From assembly GCA_963931865.1 (NCBI GenBank), contig OZ007506.1, forward strand, positions 16,010,242 to 16,074,241: a stretch of 64,000 nt of DNA, in the 5' to 3' direction. Source of the DNA: Axinella damicornis (Eukaryota > Porifera > Demospongiae > Axinellida > Axinellidae). Shown here in pieces: positions 1 through 9,679 of the stretch. The position numbers and the translations under genes are program-made. The notes below the pieces were generated by a model. It was not told the DNA's origin. It was given only the letters and a program-made list of their open reading frames with translations, and did not search any database. The stretch's first letter is position 1; each line of letters starts with the position of its first letter.

Positions 1-616
1 GAAGAGTCGAAACCGATTGCTGGTGATTTTCTTGCTGTCCAGTTTGTCCTGGAGCACTTCATCAGTGTGTACCACCAACGCTCCCCACATCCTCCCAATG
101 GTCATGAGGTTTGTTCGTGCGACTGCAGAAACTGCTGGGGAAGTGGGCTCAGGTGATGTTCGCAAACCTATGATTAGAAGAATAAGCATTCACGGCAAGT
201 AATAGCTCTATAGTATCTACTGCTATAGTGTAGGATTGCAATAAGAAAACTACGTCTACCTCAGTCTCGCATTGACTGTGCATATTATTCAACTACCACA
301 GTACTAGCTGACTACAGTACCATCACCTACCAGTGGTGAGAGTGAGGTACTTCAACTTGATCGTGTCAGCCACCACCATCTCCCCCATCTGCATCAGCAC
401 CTCCACCACCCTCCTCCAGGTACAGTTGTGGCCCTTACGCAGCCACCTCGAGAGCATCTCACTCTTGCAGCGCTGCAGGTGGCAATGGTCTGCCTCTATC
501 TCCCTCAACTCGTCATCCTTCAGACCCAGGTTCAGTCCGAGAGTGAACCACTCCTTGATTGTCTCCAGCTCTTGTACCAACTCCTTGAGGTCACCCAACG
601 TGAGGACACACTCCAT
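1..616 (-). CDS. Death-domain protein, partial (two exons; continues off the left edge)
   Basis: Two exons read on the minus strand. The first (616 down to 331, ATG at 616) encodes about 95 residues with a death-domain pattern: LTLGDLKELVQEL, then GLKDDELREIEADH, then EMLSRWLRK. An acceptor-like TCCTAG precedes the ATG by two bases, so a non-coding 5' exon may lie further right. The donor is CACTG|GTAGGTG at 331/330. The second exon starts at 122 after TTTCTGCAG and stays open to base 1; it joins in phase 1 to read VARTNLMTIGRMWGALVV and onward. Death domains form homotypic complexes in apoptosis and innate immune signalling, and in sponge NLRs one often precedes a NACHT domain. That domain would lie outside the window, so calling this an NLR is inference. 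The fold assignment is fairly secure. Confidence 0.65.
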
Positions 617-819
617 CCCTAGGACACAGAGCAGAGTATAAAGCCACTTCTTAGTCTACCACACCAGCACAGCAGGTTGTTTATTTTCCATGGTGAATGC
701 CAGTGCCAGGAAGAACAGCTTACTCTAATCTGGTGTGTGGGACCACTGGTTTACTAGCTAGCCACAGAAACAAGCAATGCAGGTAAACGTGTAATACGTT
801 CACGATCGGTAGAGGGAAC

Positions 820-1830
820 GGGCTCCTCAGCTCATAGTCTCGCGGCCAGACTCTCCACCGTAGTGGGTGTGGCGAGAGGCTGGCTCGCGAGACCATGTAC
901 CACCCAGCTGTGCTTCCGCCTCTAGCTCCGATGGCCAGGGTTGGTGCAAAACCTGGACTCTGGACTGGACCGTGGACTGGACTCTGGACTGCATTTTTTG
1001 GACTGGATTTTGGACTGGATATTGGACTTTACTTCGTACGCAGGGCCCTGAAGCATGTGAAGGCATGTCAGAGGTCGCTATATCTCTGTCTCAGTGGATG
1101 CCTATGGGAACCTAAGTGGGGACGACGTGGAGTAGCTACCCTGAGATCTACTGGTGGAGGCTGGGGCTCTATCCTACAGAATTATTTCTGCTGGAGCAAA
1201 TATCGGGAATCTGGTCGTTCCTGGCAGAACTAGAACAGAGCGTGTGCCGTTGATTGTTATGCAGTTTGCTGTCTGGGTGAGCTACCAGACTGATTTCGTG
1301 TCTGTGATGACGATGTTGTGCGTCAAGTTCTCTGCTGAGGATGGGCTCTATCCTACAGGATTATTTCTACGGATATCAGAACCCTGGTCACTTGATGGAA
1401 GTGGAACAGAGCGTGCTAGCTGTTGAGCTTGAACCAACTGATCATGTGTGTGTGTTGTATTTGTATTTGTTGTGGACCAGCTTGGTCTTCTGTATGCCTT
1501 CTGCAAGGGGTGGTCACTCCAATATGCGCCGTACTTAGAGCTGCGACCGGTTTATCTGTGACCGTCCAAAAACTGCCAGTGACCGCGTGACCGCGCTGCT
1601 AAACTGCCGGTGACCCTGTGACCGTCGCAAAAATCCACGTGACTGCGTGACTTTTTGGTAGTATACGGAGTAATACAGTAAGCCACACCTACATCCGCCG
1701 TATACGGAGTCACAATCGCACGATTGAGTCCAATATCCAGTCCAAAATCCAGTCCAGAGTCCAGTCCACGGTCCAGTCCAGAGTCCAGAGTCCAGGTTTT
1801 GCACTGACCCCGATGGCCATGGCACGAGAC
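820..1830. repeat. Foldback element with inverted TGGACTGGAC tandem arrays
   Basis: At about 935-1030 there is an array of short units (GGACTGGAC, GGACTCTGGACT). At about 1728-1815 the same array recurs in inverse orientation, next to the shared motif TGCAAAACCTGGACTC. The arms are about 690 bp apart, and flanks on both sides carry CGAGACTACCATGT/CGAGACCATGTACC-like sequence. Between them is a direct repeat beginning GGGCTCTATCCTACAG (1167 and 1346). The open frames here are by-products of the tandem repeats. No transposase is seen. Confidence 0.5.
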
Positions 1831-3446
1831 TACCATGTCACGTGATGTTGCAGATTTCAGCCCCGCCCCCAGAACCTTGCCCTTAATCAACTTTCCAACT
1901 AACCAGCGACCTAATTAATTTTACGTAAATTGATCCCACAGCAGTACATTGTACATGCAGCAGCGCCGGCGCGAGCTGTTTTGGAGTGGTACGGCCACTG
2001 CCGAAGGGAGTGAATAGAGGCGTGAAGTGCCGATCTGTCCGCGCGAAGCGTGGAAAACATTTTTCACCTTCATTTTTCAGTTGTCTGGATGGGCTGTCGA
2101 GGCACTTTCGTGCTTTTGCACTGCACTGTAACTGCTTTCTGCTTTCCGTGTCATCCGTGACCGTCGACGTGGAAAAGAGATGATTAATGCGCGCTTTGCG
2201 CGTCCGCTGGAAGGAACGCCACACGACATTTTTCTTACCGAAGGCTCTCTTAGAATCCGGTAGACGGCTGGTGAGGAGTCGGAGGAAGTTCAGGGGCGAC
2301 GAAACGTGAGCAGCTGGCCATTTCTGAAAGTACAGAGATGGGGCTTTCATCAGGCGCAGGTCCGATCATCATAGCATCCTGCGTTCTTGCACTACAGGCG
2401 TTTGAATCTGACCATCTTGAGACGCTTCAAGCTAGACCCGACTTTACAGCGTTCTCACACAAAGACGGGAGCAGTCTCAACTGTCTTGATAGCTAAATAG
2501 ACTCTTGACCACCTGTTTCGTTACACGGAAATCGCATAACTCCGAATTCATAACGAATACTACCGGAAGAGGTAACGGGCGAATACGAACCTCCGTAAGC
2601 TTGCACTCCCTCCTCTGCCCAGGCTACAAGGCATGACTCCAAAGGGCTGCCGAGTGACAAACGTGAAAATGCCCAGCTATGACGCAATCTTCCCGTGGAG
2701 CGAAAAGACGGCACTATTTGGAGCTTCACCCCTTGTATCACAGCTATCCCTCAGCGGTTTTGCTTCGAACCTGGATATGTTTTACAGGTAGGACCTACCT
2801 CTTCTCTGAAACTTGTTTCAGTTTTCTAGCTTCTCTGTAGCTGTGGATGAGAATGTAAATAAGCCATTGCGTCTAGAATCCGTGACGTCAGCTGTGCCGC
2901 GTATCACGTGAGAAGATTCCCCAGGCCTTCCCCCTCCGTTTTTGCATACTGGAAGCGATCAAAAGCTGGAGGTGTGGAAGGCCTGGGAACGAGGCTAGGA
3001 TCCAAGCCTTCATCTCAGATTCACCAGCACCGAACTTTCGGACAATTAATTCTCACAAGTGGAGAGACTATCCCACAGGCCATGGTGGGTGATGGCTTCA
3101 AAGACCTTTGTGGGGAGTGGAGGAATGCAATCTCCTGGAGGGAAGAGCGCCTGAACGATATGTTGAAATGTCTCGATGTCGATTCCATTCTTGAGCGTTA
3201 TATTACAGGGGTACGTGCGCGCGGCTGAAAAATCTGAGGCTGGATTGAGGGGGCGGGGCTGCTGAGTATTGTGTAAACTATCACAATCATGCTGTTCAAT
3301 CGTGCAACACCTGTAGCTACAGTAATAGTATAAGAACTGTCACAAAGTTAACATTGGTACTTTTATAGACCACCTAGCTCCCCTGTCTCTGTAATGGACA
3401 GCCTTTTTTCAGTTTTGGAGGGCCTAGATTCATTTTGTTTTTCGTA
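1831..3446. other. Intergenic stretch without a recognisable gene
   Basis: Minus-strand open frames at 1883-2350 and 2493-2741 have no domain or motif I recognise. At about 2920-3000 there is a degenerate copy of the AGGCCT...CCTGGGAACGAGGCTAG terminus that recurs through the window. An unassigned plus-strand open frame follows at 2908-3228. I see no supportable gene. Confidence 0.4.
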
Positions 3447-4335
3447 AGGTAAGTCCGGGTAATTTTGGTCACCGGGTATTTCCGGTCACTTAGGCAGATA
3501 CGCGCAAAGACTCGATTTTGCCGATATGGATGAATTTTAATGACTTGTAGAGGCCCAAGGTGGCCCATCAGTCAGTAGCTACATATAGAAAATGACAGAC
3601 AAGTATAAGGACTAAATGACAAAAATGGAGGATTTATATGCCGGTAAAACACATTCTGCACGAAAAGCATTCTGCAAGCTAGCTTCCTAATAATGTTGGT
3701 GTTGGTGGTGGTGAAAATAAATAACATCTTGTCTTCTTCTGATAATTCTAGAAAAGCAGGGTTGTCTTTTGAAGCAGCTTTGTATAAAATATCTCTGTAT
3801 CCCTGTGTGATCCTGCAGCCTGTTATAAAATGTTTCTCGTCGTCCACCATTCCACTGTTACAGTATAGACATATTCGTTGGTCTGCTGGAATTTGAGGTC
3901 TTTTATATCTCCCAGTTTCTATCCTTAGGTTGTGGCAGCTCACTCTCAGTCTACACATAGCAATTCGATGTCTTCTATTTGTCACCACAGACAAGTAATC
4001 CTCCCATCCAAAATTGCTTTTGAATGTTCGATAGGTGCATAGCTTGTTTCCCCCAACTGTCCTTTCATCGTTCCAAAGATCGGCATACCATTTACACACA
4101 AATGTATCTTCCATTTTCTTTTGGATAAGGTGCAGAGAGCTCCCTATGTCCACAACCCCATAGGTCTGTAGCAGACGCCGTACACCACTGGCCCAGGATG
4201 TTTGTTATAGCTGAATGTTGCCTCTATCTGCACAGCACCATAGTTTTGGCTGAAAACGTAGCTTTTAGAATAGAGAAGCCCTTCTCTACTAAGTGACCGG
4301 AAATAAACCGTGACCGAAATTACCCCGACTTACCT
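3447..4335. mobile_element. TIR element with TA target duplication, carrying a LINE 3' fragment
   Basis: The left end starts AGGTAAGTCCGGGTAATTTT at 3447. The right end is its inverse, ending ACTTACCT at 4335. The next ~45 bp also match in inverse, including TTTCCGGTCACTTAG. Both ends abut TA (3445-3446 and 4336-4337), the Tc1/mariner/IS630-type target. The 889-bp interior holds no transposase, only a LINE C-terminal reading frame, so this is a non-autonomous element that either captured or was invaded by a LINE fragment. Confidence 0.7.
3572..4153 (-). pseudogene. C-terminal fragment of a LINE-type reverse transcriptase polyprotein
   Basis: A 193-residue open frame without a reverse transcriptase core. 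It has the C-terminal signature common to many invertebrate LINE ORF2 proteins: NRRHRIAMCRLRVSCHNLRI, then CLYCNSGMVDDEKHFITGC, a CX2C-H-C knuckle-like motif. Polymerase motifs are absent upstream, so this is a 5'-truncated remnant. It lies entirely inside the inverted-repeat element at 3447-4335. The LINE clade cannot be assigned from this piece. Confidence 0.6.
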
Positions 4336-4417
4336 TAGTTCTGGAAGATTTTAATATTGATTTCGAGGGGCAACCGCACTCCTGGTAGCCGCAGTTAAAC
4401 GGTAGCACAAGATAAGT

Positions 4418-5047
4418 TAGCCTCGTACCCAGGCCTTCAATCGCGGGGGGAAGGCCTGGTATACACTGTTTGCGCATGCGTTTAATTTAAATGTGAATAT
4501 TACGTCAATTTTAATTGTGACGTTTGTGAATGGGTTGGGCTTAACCGATGACGTTTGCGTAAACACACCCGCGTACGCGTGCATGAGAGCGATCAAAGGG
4601 CTCACAACAAGCACACCACAGCTCTTTCCACTGTCTACGAGTCCCTCCTTGTAGCTAGTCCATGAGGAAAGGGAGCGCTTGGTAGCACAGGCTCTTGCCA
4701 TAGCCAGTAGGTAGCTAGCCACACGAACACGTCGCTGCCTTCGTACACAGCTCTCATGGAGGAGAGCTGCTCTTCTTTCACAGTCATCCGTGTCATTTTC
4801 AGCCTTCGCAAAGCATAGGAAAGAGCCTCAGAGAAACTACTACCACCGGAACTTTTGCACGCCATGATTGCTACTCGTCGTTCGTTGCGGTTCTTCTATA
4901 GGAATGTAAACGTAGACGTCATTCGACGTCATCGTTTCACGGAAGAATACCGAGATATCCTATTTTCCAAGATTTTGGGGGAAATTAAGCGCATGCGCAA
5001 ACAGTGTATACCTTCCCCCCGCGATTGAAGGCCTGGGTACGAGGCTA
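4418..5047. mobile_element. Mutator-like (Pack-type) TIR element carrying a RecQ-like helicase fragment
   Basis: Terminal inverted repeats of about 60 bp begin TAGCCTCGTACCCAGGCC on both ends; the left arm has a 7-bp insertion. The flanking 9-mers AAGATAAGT and AAGACAATT match at 7 of 9 positions, which fits an old 9-bp target duplication as seen perfectly for sister elements elsewhere in the window. The interior is the 5' end of a helicase gene on the minus strand plus promoter-like sequence. The element sits in a degenerate copy of the GAGGGGCAACCGCACTCC repeat (4364-4417, resuming near 5050). Confidence 0.7.
4560..4865 (-). pseudogene. RecQ-like ATP-dependent DNA helicase, N-terminal fragment, frame-disrupted
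   Basis: From ATG at 4865 the frame reads a helicase entry region: TVKEEQLSSMRAVYEGSDVF then VWLAT, the Q-motif-like lead-in typical of RecQ-type helicases. After about 4725 the sense continues in other frames. TGYGKSLCYQALPF (motif I, Walker A) is readable about 4660-4720. VVSPLIALM (motif Ia) is readable in the 4417-4722 frame. There is an in-frame stop between them and a small insertion before motif I. The rest of the helicase is missing. RecQ enzymes unwind DNA in repair and recombination; this fragment cannot. Its position between inverted repeats with no flanking exons suggests capture of a host gene's first exon. The helicase match rests on several conserved motifs. Confidence 0.7.
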
Positions 5048-5381
5048 AAGACAATTCGTTCCAATTATCACACACATGACGTGAGTACCATGATAGCTAT
5101 ACATAGGGAAGATCAGAAATTATTTAGAGTGCTCTCGAATAAGCCGCGTCGTAACCCCGTTTGCGACTCGCCGTAGCGCAAGCCAGAGAGCGCTACATCA
5201 AATTCAAATTCGTTCCAATTAACGCACATGCCACGTGGCAACCACGGCGATCGCGAGCAATGGCGACCAAAAGGAAGACAAGACATTATTACAGCACTCA
5301 CAACTTAGCCAGCACGGTGAGTTTCGGCATGTAAGCGTCAGTGAACGACAGCGATTACGGCCGTGTGGTCTGAATCTTTGT

Positions 5382-8099
5382 TGTTTTTTTTTGTTTGTTT
5401 TTTTGTTGTTTTTTTTTGTGCATTACACATGTATTAAGCAGAAAGGGAGGACTATAAGTACACAAACAAACCGAAGTAGGTGAATGGATATAACTACCTT
5501 TAACATGTTTGTATTGAGGACAGTTACACAAAGGAATGACAAAGGAAAAGTATACTGATGTATAGAGTACTAAAAAATAGTTAATAGGGAATAGCTACAT
5601 TACGAAACAAAAAAGAAAATAAAATTTAATAGATAAATAAGAATGATAACGCAGGCAATAGTTAGAGTACAAAATAAGAAATTAATTAATTAATTACTTA
5701 ATTAATTAACAATGACAGTGGCCCTCAGCCAGCTGAAGCTCGATAGGTTCTGCCAGGATCGGGTGATGTTTAGAGGATCTTGCTCCCCTGATGCACATCA
5801 AGGATGCTCTCAGCAGTGCAAAACTCAGTCGACAACGGATCCAGCCCATGATTTTGCTGTAATGAACATCTCTTTTTTCACTGAGTAGTGATGCCAGCCG
5901 TTTGTAGAATACTGAGGCCGCTCTGCCCATTCCACCAGTGGTGGACATAACAAGGGGAGTGAATGTTCCGTGCTCCACTTCCCTCACTCTCTGCTCATAC
6001 TGCCGCCTCTTCTCCTGCTCATGCCTTCTGTAGGTGGATTGCAGGGAGGTTTGTCTATTTGATCGGGCGCAGGGGTTAAAAACCCTCACATCTACAAATG
6101 CCCTTTCAAAAGATCCTCCCCAGAAGCCATGTGCAGCAACATCCAAACGTGCATTGTCCTGTGTGTTTGCAGAACGGTGGGACAACACTTCTCCAGATAG
6201 TGGTTGCAGGCTTGGCTCAACTGACACACAATGACATACCTCAGACAATAGGGATGCTGTTATGTCCCTCACCTCATTGTGCCTGATTGACGGAAAGCCA
6301 CCTGTTGGGCATGACAAAGCATGATCAACAGAGAACTGATGACCACAGCTGCAGCTGGATGGTGTGTTCTCCAGGGGCCAGTTGTAACGAAGAGACAATG
6401 CATCTCTAAATGCTGACTTATGTAAGGCGAAGCCATGGTCATCAATTGGGAGAGCAGACAGCCAAGTGGACGCACCCTTTTCTTGGGAAAGCTCAATGCA
6501 GTGTTGAATGGATGAAGAAAATTGGCTGTGCAGGTCTTTGGCAGCTTCTTTTTGTCGAAGGCGTTTGGTGGAACGGGTTGCTGCCTTTGCTTGCTGTTGA
6601 ATACCATGGCAGTCACCCAGTTGGTGGTCTTGTTCAATTACTCGTTTCACAAGGGGGGCACTAATGAGCTTCGATGTGGAGTGTTGTTCTGCTGAGATGG
6701 TAATAGGGTTGGTTATACCGAGGCCTCCCAGGCTTGCTGGCAATGCCAGCAGTTCACGCATCAGGTCTCCGGGGGAGTCTTTGCCAGTCAAAGCAGGAAT
6801 GAACTGCTGGCGAATCACCGACTCAAGAGGCTGCAAGAGTTCCGGGTCCTCCATGCATGTAACTCGCAAGAAATATGTCCACTTTGAGGAGAGACCATGA
6901 GTGAAGGCAGCGTACGCTGCATGCGGTTGAGTCTTGGCAAAGGTGCTGAGAGTCCTCAATTCATTGGCCCACTCTTGCACTTTCCTGTTAGCAAATTGAT
7001 TCAGGAATGGAGTGCCACCAATTGCTCCACCAAGGTAGCGTTTCCCCTCTGTGCAAATGTTTATTCCTGTGTCCTTGAACAATGCTCTTGCCCTCTCAAC
7101 AGCGTCCGGTTTGACAAGTAGGTGTGTCTTTGATCCATTTGGAAAGTAGCCGTAGAGTGGTCCAATCTCCTCAAGGAGATCCCACCAGATCTTAAGGTTT
7201 CCACACTTGAACCAGCAGCGGAATCATCGGCATACCAAACCTGTTTTCCGATGCCATCGAGTCTGTGGATCAGGGGTTGAGTTCCGATGGCATACATCGC
7301 CATGGCGAGGGGATCACCTTGGGTGGTGCCCTCCCTCGACAGCATGCGCTGACCACCAACGAACAACCACGAGGCATTTCGATAGGTGTTGATTAGAATG
7401 GGACCCATAGCTGGGCAGATGTATTGGGTGTTATGCAGGGTTGCTTGTCTGTTCAGCCTGTTGAATGCGTTTGAAGCATCAACAAACAGCATTGCTTCGG
7501 TGTTTTCCTCCTCAAGTATACATGACATGGCATGAACGGCAGCTTCACAGCCAGCATCCTGCCCAGCACAAAGCTGAAGGGAGCCCACGGCATCTTGTAG
7601 GTCCTTCTTAACTGTTTTCATTATGGCTTTTCCAATAATTCTGCGTGCAACTTCACCAATCCCAATGGGGCGTACACCAGGGCATTTGTCAAGTGGAATG
7701 AGGCGACAAGCAGTGTATGCCTGCAGGCTAGATGGATCCACAAAGGTAGTGGAGATTCTTCTTGCAAAGGCGGCAAGGGCAGAACAGAGGTCATTGGATT
7801 TCTGGCCAAATGCAGTACAGAATCGCCTCCAGCTCATCGCGTTCACCCCTGAAGGACCTGCAGACCCTTCTGTGTGGAGAGCAGATGTTCTGATAACATC
7901 CGCCGTTATGCTGTCAAAGAGGATAGGATGAAAGTTATTGTTTTGGATGCTATTTGTTCCGTTCAACAGGGCTTCAGGATGAGCGGGGTTGGCGTCTGGG
8001 TGCTTCTCCTGCAAAATGTCCTTGACAGATTGGCCTCCAGCAGTGACCTGGTCAAGACTGAGGAAACCAGAGTTTGAGTTCGGAGTCAGCAGCCTTAGA
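5382..8099 (-). mobile_element. 5'-truncated LINE insertion with 12-bp target duplication
   Basis: CTGAATCTTTGT occurs at 5370-5381 and again at 8100-8111, exactly flanking the element. Removing the insert restores the family A sequence seen in uninterrupted copies. On the minus strand the 3' end carries an A-rich tail (T/G-rich run at 5382-5418 on the plus strand) and about 280 bp of AT-rich 3' UTR. The 5' end is truncated inside the coding region near 8099. Target duplication, A-rich tail and 5' truncation are the classic signs of target-primed reverse transcription. Confidence 0.85.
5706..8099 (-). pseudogene. LINE ORF2: reverse transcriptase with C-terminal zinc knuckle and endonuclease-like region (one frameshift)
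   Basis: The first frame (about 8099 to 7195) holds RT motifs: RLIPLDKCPGVRPIGIGEV, FVDASNAFN (first catalytic Asp), GTTQGDPLAMAMYAIG and YADDSAAGS (catalytic YADD). After VETLR the sense moves to the frame of 7082-5706, explained by loss of one base in an A run near 7197. That frame carries a CSCG...HALSC Zn-knuckle-like motif, IRHNEVRD, RLDVAAHGFWGGSFERAFVD and a basic helical tail. RT followed by a C-C-H-C knuckle, an RHN motif and a D...DV pair resembles LINEs with a restriction-like endonuclease. That endonuclease assignment is inference; the RT call is secure. The 5' portion is absent. The end of the frame reads LAEGHCHC and stops at 5706. Confidence 0.8.
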
Positions 8100-8369
8100 C
8101 TGAATCTTTGTGGGGCCTTTGTAAGACTGTACTGGCAACCGACGTCGAAGAGAGTGATCGAGCAATGGCGGCCGACGGCACAGTATCTCCACCACCAAGG
8201 TGAGTTTCAGCACCAAAATTGTACGGTGAGGACAGTGCATGATAGCGATCACGATGGTGTAGTCAGAATCTTTGCAGGCCATTCCTAAGTAGTCAAACGT
8301 TAATTATTTAGGTTACATTATTTATACGCGGCACAATTTTTCCCCTACCAGGAGTGTAATTAATTTTTA

Positions 8370-8900
8370 TAACCCTCTCCACCCCTAGTACCCCAAAATC
8401 ACCAATCTTATGCAACTATTCTCTTTAACACAGGTAATCCAAGGTACAACTCACGGCTCCAGCAGTGGCAGAGAATCACTATTTGGCTTAGCACTGGTAT
8501 AGCTGAAGGAAAGCTCAACTATACCTCCTATTGCTAAATCTGACCATAATTGCCTCCTTCGTAAATGAAATTGGAAACTCTTGCCCAACTGCACAAAGAA
8601 GTACTATCATGCAGACTTTGGCAGAGCGAATGAATTAGCTATATAGCTATGTAGCTGAAGAAGCTAGTAACTGGTTGTGGTTCAGACACTATAGGTGTTG
8701 GTGGGCATATACCAGTCCGTTTTCTGGTCACCTGCATGAAAGTTGAAACTACACTTTTGAGCATTAAATTGTAGGTGGTTATGCCATCATCCCTGCTTGT
8801 TTTCAATACTTTTTGCTGTTCTGTTATCCCTACATCTCCAAACATTTTCAATGTTTTTTACACTTGCATAATGCTCACACTATTATATGCTCTGTTATAA
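8370..8900. other. Intergenic, no gene seen
   Basis: AT-rich sequence between two family A copies. It holds only short open frames, the longest being 70 codons on the minus strand at 8639-8851. I see no domains, RNA gene or inverted repeats. Confidence 0.5.
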
Positions 8901-8901
8901 C

Positions 8902-9678
8902 GAGGGGCAACCGCACTCCTGGTACTGTTATTTTCCGTTCCGTTGGAACATGTCCGTCCGTTCCGCGCTCCGCGCCGCGTTCGGTGTTCCGCGATCCGTA
9001 CTGTAAAGTCGTAGGTATAAACGCGGCGCGGAGCGCGGAACGGAGCGCGGAACGGACGCTCCGCGCCGCGTTTATACCTACGACTTTTACAGTACGGATC
9101 GCGGAACACCGAACGCAGCGCGGAGCGCGGAACGGACAGACATGTTCCAACGGAACGGAAAATAACAGTAGCCGCGTTGCAACCCCCGTTGCGACTCGCC
9201 GGCCGTAGCGCAAGCTAAGTATTGCCATTCGTTCCAATTAACGCACACGCCACGTGGCAACCACGCTCAGTCGATCGCGAGCAATGGCGACCAAAAGGAA
9301 GACAAGACATTATTACAGCACTCACAACTTCGCCAGCAAGGTGAGTTTAGGCATGTGAGCGTCAGTGGACCACAAGGATCGCACCTGTGTGGTCCGTTTG
9401 TGGGGCATTCGTAAGAGCTGTACTGGCTACGAACTTCGAAGAGAGCGATCGAGAAATGGCGGCCGACGGCACTACAAAAGCGCTTGTATCTCCACCACCA
9501 AGGTGAGTTTCAGCACCAAAATTGTACGGTGAGGACAGTGCCTGATAGCGATCACGACGGTGTAGTCAGAATCTTTGTGAGCCGTTCCTAAGTAGTCAAA
9601 CGTTAATTATTTAATTATTTATTTACATTAGGTTAGATTATTTACGCGGCACAATTTTTCCCCTACCAGGAGTGTAAT
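8902..9678 (+). repeat. Family A dimeric repeat, near-complete copy with a nested foldback element
   Basis: Begins GAGGGGCAACCGCACTCCTG and ends CCCTACCAGGAGTGTAA. Both modules are intact. Module 1 (about 9283-9400) has ATGGCGACCAAAAGG leading to a GCAAGGTGAGT donor-like site. Module 2 (about 9455-9575) has ATGGCGGCCGACGG leading to CCAAGGTGAGT. The copy is interrupted by the element at 8925-9168. This is the best copy in the window for the full structure. Confidence 0.75.
8925..9168. mobile_element. 244-bp foldback (hairpin) MITE with TA target duplication
   Basis: The whole 244 bp is an inverted repeat with two arms of about 120 bp and almost no loop. It begins CTGTTATTTTCCGTTCCGTT and ends with its inverse. 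TA flanks both sides (8923-8924 and 9169-9170). Deleting the element plus one TA restores CTGGTAGCCGCG, the continuous family A sequence, so the insertion is proven by an empty-site comparison. The arms are GC-rich and could form a very stable hairpin. Confidence 0.85.
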
Positions 9679-9679
9679 G

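Larger units (their letters stand above)
5130..8362 (+). repeat. Dimeric dispersed repeat (family A), copy split by a LINE
   Basis: The left part is 5138-5381 and the right part 8100-8362, separated by the LINE. The family consensus begins GAGGGGCAACCGCACTCCTG (missing here) and ends CCCCTACCAGGAGTGTAA, so ends share an inverted CACTCCTGGTAG. It contains two related modules. Each has GAGCAATGGCG, a short A/C-rich run, a GGTGAGTTT donor-like site, then GATCACGRCGGTGTRGTCAGAATCTTTG. Other copies: 8902-9678, 20130-20581, 30789-32291 (three in a row) and 46625-46997. Confidence 0.75.

Noticed and set aside
1883..2350. 155-codon minus-strand open frame
   Set aside because: No domain, no splice context or neighbours to support it; left as unassigned intergenic.
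2920..3000. Possible further member of the 9-bp duplication family
   Set aside because: Only the right terminus is well formed; no matching left end or target duplication.
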